12,418 nt of DNA from Sphingomonadales bacterium UBA6171 (GTDB lineage Bacteria; Pseudomonadota; Alphaproteobacteria; Sphingomonadales; Sphingomonadaceae): assembly GCA_002422985.1 (NCBI GenBank), contig DITZ01000028.1, positions 25,589 through 38,006 of the forward strand. The letters are read 5' to 3'. The notes under the pieces are model-generated. The model made no database searches. It saw only the letters and a list, made by a program, of their open reading frames with translations, and was not told the origin of the DNA. A program made the translations under genes and the position numbers. Shown piece by piece: positions 1 through 6,233 of the stretch. Position 1 is the first letter of the stretch; the number at the start of each line of letters is the position of its first letter.

Positions 1-468
1 GGCGACTATCGGACGGTCGTGACGAAGCTGCGGCCGGAGGCGGATGCGCCCGGCGAGATTGTGGATGCGGATGGGCATGTGCTGGGGCGGCACGCCGGGC
101 TGATCGGCTTTACCATCGGGCAGCGGCGCGGGCTGGATGTCGGCGGACAGGCCGAGCCGCTGTATGTGGTGCGGCTGGAGCCGGCGACGAACCGGGTGGT
201 GGTGGGGCCGCGATCCGCGCTGGCGGTGGCCGGCGTGACGCTGGAGCGGATGAACTGGCTTGGCGCGGCACCGGGGCCGGCGGGGATGGCGGTGACGGTG
301 AAGCTGCGGTCCATGGCGCCATTGGTGCCGGGATGGCTGATGATGGATGCAGGCGGCGGGCGGATCATGTTTGACGCACCGCAATATGGTGTGGCGCCGG
401 GACAGGCGGCGGTTTGCTATGATGGGGGCCGGGTGCTGGGCGGCGGCTTTATCGGCGGGGTGGTTTAG
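1..468 (+). CDS. mnmA: tRNA-specific 2-thiouridylase MnmA, C-terminal part (5' truncated by window edge)
   Basis: MnmA activates U34 of the Lys, Glu and Gln tRNAs with ATP and inserts sulfur to make 2-thiouridine, in the cytoplasm. The reading frame is open from the first base and stops with TAG at 466-468, giving the last 155 residues of a protein that is usually about 360-380 residues long. Family signatures visible are the G-x-I-V-D-x-x-G-x-V-L-G-x-H-x-G block, then FTIGQRRGL. A beta-barrel follows that contains YVVRLEP, the VVVGP turn and a central L-x-x-MNWLG. The ATP-binding PP-loop and the two catalytic cysteines belong to the missing N-terminal part, so catalytic competence cannot be judged. 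The gene converges on accC across a 186-bp spacer. Identification is firm from the TIGQRRGL region. Confidence 0.92.
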   Translation, partial: GDYRTVVTKLRPEADAPGEIVDADGHVLGRHAGLIGFTIGQRRGLDVGGQAEPLYVVRLEPATNRVVVGPRSALAVAGVTLERMNWLGAAPGPAGMAVTVKLRSMAPLVPGWLMMDAGGGRIMFDAPQYGVAPGQAAVCYDGGRVLGGGFIGGVV

Positions 469-501
469 GGGTTGGTATTAGTGACGGGGGGAGAAGCCTT
501 G

Positions 502-520
502 CCCCGTGTCAGGCACGGGG
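502..520. repeat. GC-rich palindrome in the mnmA/accC convergent spacer, REP-like or bidirectional terminator
   Basis: CCCCGTG (502-508) and CACGGGG (514-520) are perfect reverse complements around a 5-nt loop TCAGG. They would form a stable 7-bp, almost all-GC hairpin on either strand. It lies 33 bp after the mnmA stop and between two converging genes. No T-run follows on either strand, so it is not a classic intrinsic terminator. Palindromes of this style (CCCCGTG...CACGGGG between converging genes) are, from memory, common as dispersed small elements in sphingomonad genomes; that is recollection and was not tested. The rest of 469-654 is CT-rich on the plus strand, with two copies of GCTCCCCT (589-596, 604-611). 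There is also a short CCCCC-GCT-GGGGG hairpin at 636-648, just beyond the accC stop. Confidence 0.5.
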
Positions 521-654
521 TGACGAAGCAGAGAAAAATAGTCGCATATATTGTCGCGTTACGGGCGACGCTGACACCCCTCCACCATGCTCCCCTTCAC
601 CAAGCTCCCCTCCGCCATGTTTCGCCTGACCCCCTCCCCCGCTGGGGGCGGCGC

Positions 655-1998
655 TTATTTTTGCTTGGCCAGCAGGGCTTCCAGCCATTTTATGCTGTAG
701 TTGCCGGAGCGGAAATCGGGTTCGGTCATCAGGCGCTGGTGGAGCGGGCCGGTGGTTTTGATGCCGCCGATGACCATTTCCTCCAGCGCGCGGCTCATGC
801 GTGCGATGGCCAGATCGCGGGTTTCGGCGTGGACGATCAGCTTGGCGATCAGGCTGTCATAATAGGGTGGCACGCGATAGCCGCTGTAGAGCGCGGAATC
901 GACGCGGACGCCCAGCCCGCCGGGCGTGTGCCAATCGGTGACGGTGCCCGGCGACGGGGCGAAGCTGGCGGGATCCTCCGCATTGATGCGGCATTCGATG
1001 GCATGGCCACGGAAGCTGATGTCGGTCTGGGTAACGGACATCGGCAGGCCGGCGGCGACGCGGAACTGTTCGGCCACCAGATCGACGCCGGTGACGGCTT
1101 CTGTAACCGGATGCTCCACTTGCAGGCGGGTGTTCATCTCGATGAAGAAGAACGCGCCATCTTCCCACAGGAATTCGATGGTGCCGGCACCGCGATAGCC
1201 AAGGTCGGCCATGGCTTTGGCGCAGCGTTCGCCCATGGTCGCGCGTTCCGCCGCGCTGATGATGGGGGACGGGCTTTCCTCGATCAGCTTCTGGTGGCGG
1301 CGCTGGATGGAACAGTCCCGCTCGCCCAGATGGATGGCATTGCCCTTGCCGTCGCCGAAAATCTGGAACTCGATATGGCGCGGGTTGCCGAGATATTTTT
1401 CGATATAGACCGTGTCATAGCCAAAGGCGGCCTTGGCCTCCTGCCGGGCCTGGGTGAAGGCGCCCTCCAGCATGGCGGCGTTTTCCACCACCTTCATGCC
1501 GCGCCCTCCCCCGCCGGCGGATGCCTTGACAAGGACGGGGTAGCCGAATTCTTCCGCCACGGCGCGGGCTTCCGCCACATTTTCCACCGGGCCGTCGGAG
1601 CCGGGAACGACGGGCAGGCCAAGGCGCACGGCCGTGCGCTTGGCTTCCACCTTGTCCCCCATCATGCGGATATGAGCGGGGCTGGGGCCGATCCAGGTGA
1701 TTTTATGCTCCTCTACAATCTCCGCAAAGCGGGCATTCTCAGAGAGGAAGCCATAGCCGGGGTGAATGGCATCGGCCTGCGCGATTTCGGCGGCCGCGAT
1801 GATGTTGGGGATGTTGAGATAGCTGTCGGCAGCCGCCGGCGGGCCGATGCAGATGGCCTCGTCCGCCAGCCGCACATGTTTGGCGCTGGTGTCTGCCGTG
1901 CTGTGAACAGCGACGGTCTTGATGCCGAGATCGCGCGCGGCGCGCAGGATGCGGAGCGCGATTTCGCCACGATTGGCGATCAAAATCTTGTTGAACAT
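655..1998 (-). CDS. accC: Acetyl-CoA carboxylase, biotin carboxylase subunit AccC
   Basis: AccC carboxylates biotin carried on AccB using ATP and bicarbonate, the first half-reaction of malonyl-CoA synthesis for fatty acids. The 447-residue product matches the usual length (E. coli about 449). It begins with the canonical KILIANRGEIALRI and has HPGYGFLSEN in the N-terminal domain. The ATP-grasp glycine loop is VKASAGGGGRGM, with ATP-contacting Lys158 at its start. Further motifs are ERDCSIQRRHQK, the metal- and substrate-binding FIEMNTRLQVEHPVTE, and the C-terminal GH-x-IECRINAEDP block. All expected active-site motifs are present. The ATG at 1998 follows the accB stop by 13 bp, and the preceding bases show no convincing Shine-Dalgarno, so translation probably depends on ribosomes leaving accB. 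The gene is last in the aroQ-accB-accC unit and ends with TAA at 655-657. Confidence 0.97.
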   Translation of the reverse strand: MFNKILIANRGEIALRILRAARDLGIKTVAVHSTADTSAKHVRLADEAICIGPPAAADSYLNIPNIIAAAEIAQADAIHPGYGFLSENARFAEIVEEHKITWIGPSPAHIRMMGDKVEAKRTAVRLGLPVVPGSDGPVENVAEARAVAEEFGYPVLVKASAGGGGRGMKVVENAAMLEGAFTQARQEAKAAFGYDTVYIEKYLGNPRHIEFQIFGDGKGNAIHLGERDCSIQRRHQKLIEESPSPIISAAERATMGERCAKAMADLGYRGAGTIEFLWEDGAFFFIEMNTRLQVEHPVTEAVTGVDLVAEQFRVAAGLPMSVTQTDISFRGHAIECRINAEDPASFAPSPGTVTDWHTPGGLGVRVDSALYSGYRVPPYYDSLIAKLIVHAETRDLAIARMSRALEEMVIGGIKTTGPLHQRLMTEPDFRSGNYSIKWLEALLAKQK

Positions 1999-2011
1999 CA
2001 GGCGCGCCGGG

Positions 2012-2521
2012 CTATTCGATAACGACGAGCGGCTGATCGAACTCGACCGGCTGTTCGTTGGCGACCAGAATCGCCTTCACGGTGCCCGATCTGGGGGCGA
2101 TGATGGGGTTCATCACCTTCATCGCCTCCACGATGAGCAGGGTGTCGCCCTGTGCCACGGCCGTGCCTTCGGTGATGAAGGCGGCGGAGCCCGGCTCTGC
2201 TGACAGATAGGCGGTGCCGACCATCGGCGAGCGCACCGTGCCGGGATGTTCGGCCGGTGCGGCGGCGAGCGGTGCGGCGGCGGGCGCGGCGGCCGGTGCG
2301 GCAACCGGCGCCGCGGCAAGCAGCTGGCCGCCGATCTGACGGGCGACGCGCACGGCGCGATCGCCATCCTGCACTTCGATTTCGGAGAGATTGGTCTCGT
2401 CCAGCAATTTGGCGAGCTCGCGGACCAGCTCAAGCTCTACCCGCATTTTGGCGGCATCCTTGCCGGCCCCGTCTTTGGCAGCCGCGCCTTTCGCGGCCGC
2501 GTCTTTATCCCCATGGCTCAT
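2012..2521 (-). CDS. accB: Acetyl-CoA carboxylase, biotin carboxyl carrier protein AccB
   Basis: AccB carries the biotin that shuttles carboxylate between AccC and the carboxyltransferase. From the ATG at 2521 it is 169 residues. A Lys/Ala-rich head (about 1-25) is followed by a conserved helix with RVELELVRELAKLLDE and EIEVQDGDRAVRVARQ. Next comes an Ala/Pro linker of AAAP-like units (about 68-92). The C-terminal biotinyl domain has EAMKVMN, with biotin acceptor Lys135 placed 34 residues from the end as is usual. A frame extension to a TTG at 2533 adds four residues. I prefer 2521 because GGGA lies six bases upstream. An ATG at 2446, preceded by AAGGA, would remove the charged head and give 144 residues, so the N-terminus is the uncertain part. 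The gene lies 34 bp after aroQ and 13 bp before accC. Confidence 0.93.
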   Translation of the reverse strand: MSHGDKDAAAKGAAAKDGAGKDAAKMRVELELVRELAKLLDETNLSEIEVQDGDRAVRVARQIGGQLLAAAPVAAPAAAPAAAPLAAAPAEHPGTVRSPMVGTAYLSAEPGSAAFITEGTAVAQGDTLLIVEAMKVMNPIIAPRSGTVKAILVANEQPVEFDQPLVVIE

Positions 2522-2555
2522 ATGCTGTCCCAATATTTGTAATTTCTGTTAAGCG

Positions 2556-2999
2556 TCAACCTTGCCGCATTGCGGCAGCCGCGTCCAGCGCGAGCAGATA
2601 GGAGCGGACACCGAAACCTTGAATAACGCCGGCAGCGACGGGTGACAAATGGCTGACATGGCGGAAGGATTCGCGCGCGGCTGGGTTGGAGAGATGCACC
2701 TCGATGACCGGCGTTGCGATGGACTTTATGGCATCGCGGATGGCAATCGAGCTGTGGCTGTAGGCACCGCCGTTCAGGATGACGGCGAGCGCGCGGACGT
2801 CGGCAGCCTCGTGCAGCCAGTCGATCAGATGGCCTTCATGATTCGACTGGCGGCAATCAACCTCGATATTGAGCAGGCGGCCCTTTTCGCTGAGCAGTTC
2901 GGCGATATCGTCCAGCGTCTGCCGGCCATAGACCTCCGGCTCCCGCGTGCCGAGGAGGTTGAGATTGGGTCCGTTGAGGACGAGAACGAGATCGGGCAT
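2556..2999 (-). CDS. aroQ: Type II 3-dehydroquinate dehydratase AroQ
   Basis: AroQ removes water from 3-dehydroquinate to give 3-dehydroshikimate, the third step of the shikimate pathway; type II enzymes are compact dodecamers of about 145-155 residues. This product has 147. It opens with LVLNGPNLNLLGTREPEVYG, holding Arg19 and the catalytic Tyr24. It continues with DCRQSNHEGHLIDWLHEA and LNGGAYSHSSIAIRDAI (Asn76, His82, Asp89), and EVHLSN with the catalytic His102. Arg113 follows in ESFRH, and GFGVRSYLLAL closes the fold. These residues line up with the known Mycobacterium tuberculosis active site, so activity is expected. AGGAAA at 3006-3011 on the minus strand gives a good ribosome site for the ATG at 2999. 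It heads the aroQ-accB-accC unit, an arrangement common in Alphaproteobacteria, and is divergent from thiSG. Confidence 0.97.
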   Translation of the reverse strand: MPDLVLVLNGPNLNLLGTREPEVYGRQTLDDIAELLSEKGRLLNIEVDCRQSNHEGHLIDWLHEAADVRALAVILNGGAYSHSSIAIRDAIKSIATPVIEVHLSNPAARESFRHVSHLSPVAAGVIQGFGVRSYLLALDAAAAMRQG

Positions 3000-3052
3000 G
3001 GCGGCTTTCCTGGTGGCTGGACGTTGGCGTTTGCGCCCCTATAGAGGCTTTC
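3000..3052. promoter_or_regulatory. 53-bp divergent control region between aroQ and thiSG
   Basis: This spacer must supply the ribosome sites for both genes: AGGAAA for aroQ (3006-3011, minus strand) and GAGG for thiSG (3044-3047, plus strand, five bases before ATG). It may also hold their promoters. I find no convincing -35/-10 pair; the TATAGA at 3042-3046 and around overlaps the thiSG ribosome site. The region is too short for a thiamin pyrophosphate riboswitch (normally around 100 nt), so thiSG does not carry one immediately upstream unless it overlaps aroQ. Confidence 0.45.
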
Positions 3053-4027
3053 ATGACGCTTACCATCACCCTGAACGGCGAACCGCGCACGCTGGCCGCC
3101 GGCGCGACGATCGCAGACCTGCTGGCGGCGCTGGCGCTGGAAGGCGGGCGGGTGGCCGTGGAGCATAATCTGGAAATCGCGCCCCGCAGCCAGTGGGGGC
3201 AAACCCGGCTGGCCGATGGCGACAGGCTGGAAGTGGTGCATTTTGTGGGTGGCGGGATGGATGATGATTGGACGGTGGCGGGGCGCACGTTCAAGTCGCG
3301 GCTGATCGTGGGCACGGGGAAATATCGCGATTATGCGCAGAATGCGGCCGCTGTGGCGGCATCCGGCGCGGAAATCGTGACGGTGGCGGTGCGGCGGGTG
3401 AATCTGACGGACCCCAACCAGCCGAAGCTGACGGATTTCATCGACCCGAAGACCATCACCTATCTGCCCAATACGGCGGGCTGTTTCACCGCCGAGGACG
3501 CGGTGCGCACATTGCGGCTGGCGCGGGAAGCCGGCGGCTGGAATCTGGTGAAGCTGGAGGTGCTGGCGGACCAGAAGACGCTCTATCCCGATGTGGTGGA
3601 GACGATCCGGGCGACCGAAACGCTGGTGAAGGACGGGTTTGACGTGATGGTCTATACCAGCGACGATCCGATCGTGGCCAAGCGGCTGGAGGAAGCGGGT
3701 GCGTGCGCGGTGATGCCGCTGGGCGCGCCGATTGGTTCCGGGCTGGGCATCCGGAACCGCATCACCATCAGGCTGATCGTGGAGAATGCGCGCGTGCCGG
3801 TGCTGGTGGATGCGGGCGTGGGCACGGCGTCCGACGCGGCGATTGCGATGGAGCTTGGCTGCGACGGCGTGCTGATGAACACCGCCATTGCAGAGGCCAA
3901 AGACCCGGTGCGGATGGCACGCGCGATGAAGGCCGCAGTGGAGGCCGGGCGCGACGCCTGGCTGGCCGGCCGGATGGGAGTGCGGCGCTATGCCGATCCG
4001 TCCAGCCCGCTGGCCGGGCTTATCTAG
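3053..4027 (+). CDS. thiSG: Bifunctional ThiS-ThiG: sulfur carrier fused to thiazole synthase
   Basis: ThiG builds the thiazole phosphate half of thiamin from deoxyxylulose phosphate, dehydroglycine and sulfur delivered by ThiS thiocarboxylate. Residues 1-68 are a complete ubiquitin-like ThiS ending in the normal ThiS tail HFVGGG. The next residue is Met69, and 69-324 are a full ThiG. The ThiG part has FKSRLIVGTGKY at its start, the Schiff-base lysine as Lys167 in LVKLEVL, the phosphate-binding MPLGAPIGSGLG, and VDAGVGTASDAA followed by GVLMNTAIA. Fused proteins of this type are already annotated in other genomes. The odd point is that free ThiS needs an exposed terminal Gly-Gly for adenylation and thiocarboxylation, and here it is internal. 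The gene has a GAGG ribosome site. It ends with TAG at 4025-4027, inside the convergent rppH gene by 8 bp. No other thi gene lies in the window. Confidence 0.95.
   Translation: MTLTITLNGEPRTLAAGATIADLLAALALEGGRVAVEHNLEIAPRSQWGQTRLADGDRLEVVHFVGGGMDDDWTVAGRTFKSRLIVGTGKYRDYAQNAAAVAASGAEIVTVAVRRVNLTDPNQPKLTDFIDPKTITYLPNTAGCFTAEDAVRTLRLAREAGGWNLVKLEVLADQKTLYPDVVETIRATETLVKDGFDVMVYTSDDPIVAKRLEEAGACAVMPLGAPIGSGLGIRNRITIRLIVENARVPVLVDAGVGTASDAAIAMELGCDGVLMNTAIAEAKDPVRMARAMKAAVEAGRDAWLAGRMGVRRYADPSSPLAGLI
3247..3259 (+). promoter_or_regulatory. Possible internal start for separate ThiG within thiSG
   Basis: The codons for the ThiS tail glycines (GGT GGC GGG, 3248-3256) sit directly before an in-frame ATG at 3257, which would be the natural start of a stand-alone ThiG. 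The G-rich stretch could act as a weak ribosome site, although it is closer to the ATG than usual. Initiation here would make free ThiG alongside the fusion. This is inference from position only. Confidence 0.25.
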
Positions 4028-4517
4028 CGCCGATTTTGCTGCCCAGTTCGGCTATCAGCGCGGTGTAGAGGTCGCGTTTGAAGGGGACGATGAGGTCGGC
4101 CAAACGGTCCAGCGTGGCCCATTTCCAGCTTTTGAATTCGGCGTGGCCGGCGTCGGCATGGGCGGCAAGATCGATGTCCGCGTCGGTGCCGAGGAAGCGC
4201 ATGGCAAACCATTTCTGGCGCTGGCCGCGATATCTGCCCTTCCAGATTTTGCCGAGCAGGTCGTCCGGCAGGTCATAGAGCAGCCAGTCGCTGGTTTCGG
4301 CCAAGGGTGCCACCAGATGCGGGCGGACGCCGGTTTCCTCCTCCAGCTCCCGCAGTGCTGCCGGCCATGGCTCCTCGCCCGCATCGATGCCGCCTTGCGG
4401 CATCTGCCAGGCCTCCACCTGGGAATCGAAGCGCTGGCCGACAAAGACAAGGCCATCGGCGTTCACCAGCATGATGCCGACGCCGGAACGGTAGGGCAGG
4501 CTTTCGCGGATTTTCAC
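4020..4517 (-). CDS. rppH: RNA pyrophosphohydrolase RppH (Nudix family)
   Basis: RppH removes pyrophosphate from the 5' triphosphate end of mRNAs, which opens them to RNase E-type decay; some relatives hydrolyse dinucleoside polyphosphates. The 165-residue protein starts with YRSGVGIMLVN. It has the RppH-type approach to the active site, WQMPQGG, then a perfect Nudix box at residues 42-64 of form G-x5-E-x7-RE-x-x-EE-x-GV with metal-binding glutamates. Further on are the RppH-like KIWKGRYRGQRQKWF and the C-terminal FK-x-W-x-W-A block. The start is GTG at 4517 within a GTGA overlap with the stop of the upstream esterase gene. It has no Shine-Dalgarno of its own, so coupling is likely. The TAA at 4020-4022 lies inside the end of the convergent thiSG gene. 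RppH versus another Nudix hydrolase is well supported by WQMPQGG and the RYRGQ-QKWF segment. Confidence 0.92.
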   Translation of the reverse strand: MKIRESLPYRSGVGIMLVNADGLVFVGQRFDSQVEAWQMPQGGIDAGEEPWPAALRELEEETGVRPHLVAPLAETSDWLLYDLPDDLLGKIWKGRYRGQRQKWFAMRFLGTDADIDLAAHADAGHAEFKSWKWATLDRLADLIVPFKRDLYTALIAELGSKIGAR

Positions 4518-5437
4518 GCCAGCAGGGCTTTCAGATCGGCGGCCTGACCTTCGAGGTCGGCCTGGGCGGATGGAAGGGCGAGTCGCAGCTGCGCGGCGCC
4601 GTGAATCTGGCCCGGCGCTTCGCGGAAGATGGTGCGGGTCCCGGCCGCAACCATCTTTGCGGCATAGGCGCGGCCCTGATCGCGTAGCGGATCAAGGCCG
4701 CAGGTGAAGACAAGGGCGGGCGGGAGATTGTCCCAATCGTCCGACAGCGCCGGGGAGGCGTTGGGGTGCAGCGGATCGGCGGCATAATGTTGAGCAAACC
4801 ATGTCATCGCGGCAGCGGTCAGGACATAGCCATCGGCGAACTCCGCCATGGAGCCGTCTGTTATCGTCATGTCCACGCCGGGATAGATCAGCCATTGCGC
4901 GGCAATCGGCAGCTCTTGGCGCAGCGCGCGGGCGGTGATGGCCGACAGATTGCCGCCGGCGGAATCGCCGCAGAGGATGAGGCGGCTGACCGGGAAGCCG
5001 AGCGCGGCGGGCGCGGCGGCGAGGTAGCGCGCGGCGGCGAACGCGTCCTCCACGGCGGCCGGCCAGGGGGCTTCGGGGGCGAGGCGGTAGTCGATGGCGA
5101 CGACATTAAAGCCTGTCAGTCTGGCAAGTTCGGCAACGAGGCTATGATGCGATGCGAGGTCCCCGATCACCCAGCCGCCGCCATGGCAGAACAATATGGC
5201 GGTGCCATCGCCGGCCGCATTGGCGGGGCGGTAGCTGCGCGCCGGAATGGCGCCGGCGGGGCCGGGGATGGTGAAATCCTGCGTGGCGACGCCGGGGTCG
5301 GCGGGCTTTTCCGCGATGGCACCCATTTGCAGATACATCATGCGGGCCGTTGCCGGGTCCACCTCGTGCATCTTCGGGCCGCCAACGGCGGCCATCATGG
5401 CCAGCAGTTGCTGCACATCCTCGCGGATGAAAGTCAT
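4514..5437 (-). CDS. Alpha/beta hydrolase of the hormone-sensitive lipase (family IV) esterase type
   Basis: This predicted cytoplasmic carboxylesterase/lipase of 307 residues has no visible signal peptide. It has the HGGGWV oxyanion-hole motif at 85-90, DYRLAPEAPWPAAVED at 116-131, and the nucleophile Ser159 in GDSAGGN. The likely acid is Asp249 in GLDPLRDQG and the likely base is His279 in GQIHGA, which together form a complete catalytic triad of the GDSAG subfamily. The N-terminal 50 or so residues form the cap region usual in this family. The ATG at 5437 is chosen over an in-frame ATG six codons upstream because GGGAGGA sits five bases before it. The gene lies 22 bp after nadK and overlaps rppH by four bases. 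The substrate cannot be told from sequence, and a link to NADP, Moco or RNA metabolism is not implied by operon position alone. Confidence 0.9.
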   Translation of the reverse strand: MTFIREDVQQLLAMMAAVGGPKMHEVDPATARMMYLQMGAIAEKPADPGVATQDFTIPGPAGAIPARSYRPANAAGDGTAILFCHGGGWVIGDLASHHSLVAELARLTGFNVVAIDYRLAPEAPWPAAVEDAFAAARYLAAAPAALGFPVSRLILCGDSAGGNLSAITARALRQELPIAAQWLIYPGVDMTITDGSMAEFADGYVLTAAAMTWFAQHYAADPLHPNASPALSDDWDNLPPALVFTCGLDPLRDQGRAYAAKMVAAGTRTIFREAPGQIHGAAQLRLALPSAQADLEGQAADLKALLA

Positions 5438-5441
5438 GATA

Positions 5442-5448
5442 TCCTCCC
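5442..5448 (-). promoter_or_regulatory. Strong Shine-Dalgarno that sets the start of the esterase gene
   Basis: GGGAGGA on the minus strand lies five bases before the ATG at 5437 and is the best ribosome-binding match in the window. It overlaps the codons that an upstream start at 5455 would use, which argues against that longer form. It also suggests the esterase is translated independently even though it follows nadK closely. Confidence 0.7.
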
Positions 5449-5459
5449 TTCCCATTATT

Positions 5460-6233
5460 TTAGCTCAGAAACTGTTCCATCAGGATGCGGTCGTCCAGCG
5501 CATAATCCGGGTCGAACAGCAGTTCGAGACGGTGGCCGGGATCCGACGCGATGCGGACATGGCGGACGTCGCGCACCTCGCGCTGGTCCGCAACCGCGCT
5601 GACCGGGCGGTGGTCGGCCTCCAGGATGCGGAACTCCACGACCGATCGGCTGGGGACGAGCGCGCCGTGCCAGCGGCGCGGGCGGAACGGGCTGATCGCC
5701 GTGAGCGCCAGCAGGTCGCAATCCAGCGGCAGGATGGGGCCGCGCGCCGAGAGATTATAGGCGGTGGAGCCGGCAGGGGTGGCAACCAGCACACCGTCGC
5801 AGGCCAGTTCGGGGAGGCGGACCTTGCCGTCGATGCTGATCTCGATCTTCGCGGCCTGACGGGTTTCGCGCAGCAGCGAGACTTCGTTGATGGCCGGCGA
5901 AATGGTCACGCGCGCCCGGCCGTTGCTTGCCTCCATGGTGAGCGGCGAGAGGAAGAAGCTGCGGGCGGCGGCGACACGTTCAGGGAGCGCGTCGCGGCTG
6001 TAATGGTTCATCAGGAAGCCGATGGTGCCGCGATTCATGCCGAACACCGGGCGCTTGTTGACGGATTTCAGCACGCGGTGGAGGACAGCGAGCATGAAGC
6101 CGTCGCCGCCGATGGCAACCAGCACCTCCGCATCGCGGCCATCGACGAAGGTGGTGACGGCGCGCATCTCCTCTGCCGCCGCCAGCGCCTGCGGCGTGTT
6201 GGAGACGAGGAGGCCAAGGCGCGGCAGCGTCAT
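5460..6233 (-). CDS. nadK: NAD kinase NadK
   Basis: NadK phosphorylates NAD to NADP with ATP or, in some forms, polyphosphate, and is the only route to NADP in most bacteria. The 257-residue protein is a little shorter than E. coli NadK (about 292) but complete. It has the GGDG catalytic motif at 42-45 in LVAIGGDGFML, FGMNRGTIGFLMN, and Asn116-Glu117 in INEVSL. The nucleotide-binding CDGVLVATPAGSTAYNLSARGPI and the following HGALVPSRSVVEF strands are also present. GGDGF instead of GGDGT is, as far as I recall, usual in alphaproteobacterial enzymes. Its ATG shares one base with the moaA stop (TGATG), so translation is probably coupled. The two final glycine codons of moaA give a weak G-rich ribosome site. 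The stop is TAA at 5460-5462. Confidence 0.94.
   Translation of the reverse strand: MTLPRLGLLVSNTPQALAAAEEMRAVTTFVDGRDAEVLVAIGGDGFMLAVLHRVLKSVNKRPVFGMNRGTIGFLMNHYSRDALPERVAAARSFFLSPLTMEASNGRARVTISPAINEVSLLRETRQAAKIEISIDGKVRLPELACDGVLVATPAGSTAYNLSARGPILPLDCDLLALTAISPFRPRRWHGALVPSRSVVEFRILEADHRPVSAVADQREVRDVRHVRIASDPGHRLELLFDPDYALDDRILMEQFLS

Noticed and set aside
636..648. Intrinsic terminator for accC (CCCCC-GCT-GGGGG)
   Set aside because: The stem is only five pairs with a three-base loop and no U-run follows on the minus strand; mentioned only as a weak possibility.
472..2022. A 516-codon open frame on the plus strand across accC
   Set aside because: It is the antisense frame of accC, kept open by high-GC codon bias. 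Its translation shows no recognisable motif, while the opposite strand encodes a complete AccC.
3000..3052. Thiamin pyrophosphate riboswitch before thiSG
   Set aside because: Only 53 bp separate the gene from aroQ, and no conserved THI-box CTGAGA core is present.
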